This document shows, piece by piece, positions 41,735-42,633 of a DNA stretch of 42,633 bases. The notes below the pieces were generated by a model. That model made no database searches and was not told the origin of the DNA. It worked only from the letters and a program-made list of their open reading frames with translations. The position numbers and the translations under genes were made by a program. How positions within the stretch are numbered: position 1 is the stretch's first letter; every line of letters starts with the position of its first letter. Origin of the DNA: Actinomadura sp. NBRC 104412 (lineage in GTDB: Bacteria > Actinomycetota > Actinomycetes > Streptosporangiales > Streptosporangiaceae); assembly GCF_030269515.1 (NCBI RefSeq), contig NZ_BSTM01000014.1, positions 31,007 to 73,639 of the forward strand, in the 5' to 3' direction.

Positions 41735-42529
41735 ATGATCGCGATTCTGGGTGCCGGCAAGATGGGCGAGGCGCTGCTGTCCGGGGTGCTCCGGGCGGGC
41801 CGCCGGCCGTCGGAGCTGATGGCCACGGTCCGCAGGGAGGAGCGCGGCGCGCTGCTGCGCGAGCGGTACGGCATCGAGATCGTCCGTAACGTGGAGGCCG
41901 CGTCCGCCGCCGACGTGCTGGTGCTGGCGGTCAAGCCGCAGGACATGGGGGTGCTCCTGGACGAGGTCGGCCCCATCGTGCGGCCGGGCCGGCTGGTGAT
42001 CTCGATGGCGGCGGGCATCACGACCGGGTTCATCGAGGAGCGGCTGCCGGAGGGCGTGCCGGTGGTGCGGGTGATGTCCAACACGCCGGTGCACGTGGAC
42101 GAGGCGATGAGCGTGATCTCGGCCGGTTCGCACGCGGGCGAGGAGCACCTCAAGCTGGCCGAGGAGCTGCTGTCGCCGGTCGGCAAGGTGATGCGGCTGC
42201 CGGAAAGCCTTCAGGACGGCGCGACCGCCCTGTCGGGCAGCGGACCCGCGTACTTCTACTACCTGGTCGAGGCGATGGTGGACGCGGGCATCCTGCTGGG
42301 GATGCCGCGGGCGGCGGCGCTGGAGATGGTGATCCAGTCGGCGGTGGGCGCGGCGGTGATGCTGCGCGACTCCGGTGAGCACCCGGTGATGCTGCGGGAG
42401 GCGGTGACCTCGCCGGGCGGCACGACGATCGCGGCGATCCGCGAGCTGGAGCGGCACGGCGTCCGCGCGGCCGTCCTGGAGGCGATCGAGGCCGCCCGCA
42501 ACCGCGGCCGAGAACTGGCCGGCGGCTGA
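41735..42529 (+). CDS. proC: Pyrroline-5-carboxylate reductase
   Basis: A 264-residue enzyme that reduces P5C to proline with NAD(P)H, the last step of proline synthesis. IAILGAGKMGEALLSG is the Rossmann motif at the very N-terminus, VLAVKPQDM follows, and VVRVMSNTPVHVDEAM, ALSGSGPAYFYYLVEAM and REAVTSPGGTTIAAI are family signatures. ATG 41735 fits the family N-terminus and has AAGGTG upstream; ATG 41708 would add 9 residues. The preceding gene catalyses the reverse conversion of proline to P5C. Confidence 0.96.
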   Translation: MIAILGAGKMGEALLSGVLRAGRRPSELMATVRREERGALLRERYGIEIVRNVEAASAADVLVLAVKPQDMGVLLDEVGPIVRPGRLVISMAAGITTGFIEERLPEGVPVVRVMSNTPVHVDEAMSVISAGSHAGEEHLKLAEELLSPVGKVMRLPESLQDGATALSGSGPAYFYYLVEAMVDAGILLGMPRAAALEMVIQSAVGAAVMLRDSGEHPVMLREAVTSPGGTTIAAIRELERHGVRAAVLEAIEAARNRGRELAGG

Positions 42530-42557
42530 TCGCGTCTGATCACGCCCTCACGCCCCG

Positions 42558-42633
42558 CCACGGCACCGGTCACGGCCGGCCACGGCACCGGTCCACGGCC
42601 GGCCAGGGCACCGGTCCACGGCTGGCTACGGGC
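42558..42633. repeat. 22-23-bp tandem repeat downstream of proC, running out of the window
   Basis: Units start at 42558 (22 bp), 42580 (23 bp) and 42603 (23 bp), each with CCA-GGCACCGGT-CACGGC and CGG/TGG at the end; a fourth begins at 42626. The ACCGGT core and the CCGGCC-like ends are self-complementary. It begins 29 bases after the proC stop. The right edge is not visible. Confidence 0.85.

Overview
This 42.6-kb window is very GC-rich. Its gene order (DUF3180, orphan NuoD, a DUF2520 protein, panC, panD, nadB, nadC, coaX, lysS, argA, lsr2, clpC, mutY, disA, radA) and its many GTG and TTG starts are those of an actinomycete chromosome. The protein sequences suggest Streptosporangiales/Thermomonosporaceae (Actinomadura-like), but that is inferred from family knowledge only. 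I see core chromosome with small accessory insertions. There is no prophage, insertion sequence, CRISPR array, tRNA or rRNA.

Layout. 1-831: a 126-bp tandem repeat runs into a DUF3180 membrane protein. 845-6832: an orphan complex-I-like NuoD, two PH-domain membrane proteins (YdbS/YdbT type), a cytochrome P450 and a MidA/NDUFAF7-type methyltransferase. 6986-9291: a NarL-type two-component system and a short chaplin-like secreted protein. 9559-12846: a MacB/FtsX-type ABC exporter. 12847-13311: repeats, a strong terminator and an odd low-GC patch. 13312-20546: a biosynthetic block making pantothenate, NAD and CoA precursors (DUF2520, panC, panD, nadB, nadC, coaX), then lysS. 20577-22917: a second P450 and a LacI regulator. 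23486-25068: a small LuxR-type HTH protein and an NlpC/P60 cell-wall hydrolase whose leader is a c-di-AMP riboswitch. 25472-31379: argA, two RDD membrane proteins, lsr2 and clpC (with two ClgR boxes). 31491-35996: mutY, disA, radA and a methyltransferase, all on the minus strand. 36090-42529: a TIM-barrel sugar isomerase-like protein, a TetR regulator with an ABC-2 exporter, an LCP ligase, proline dehydrogenase and proC. 42558-42633: a 22-23-bp tandem repeat that leaves the window.

How the parts work together. DisA (c-di-AMP synthase) and a c-di-AMP riboswitch on a peptidoglycan hydrolase lie 7 kb apart and form a signal-target pair. The orphan NuoD keeps the arginine that NDUFAF7 methylates in mitochondrial NDUFS2 and shares a neighbourhood with a MidA/NDUFAF7 homologue, which suggests a NuoD2-methyltransferase module. 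PanC, PanD, CoaX, NadB and NadC form an aspartate-consuming cofactor block. The TetR gene is followed by an exporter whose leaderless promoter carries a near-perfect palindrome over its start codon. About ten genes share a TANNNT box 6-9 bases before the start codon, so leaderless transcription looks common here.
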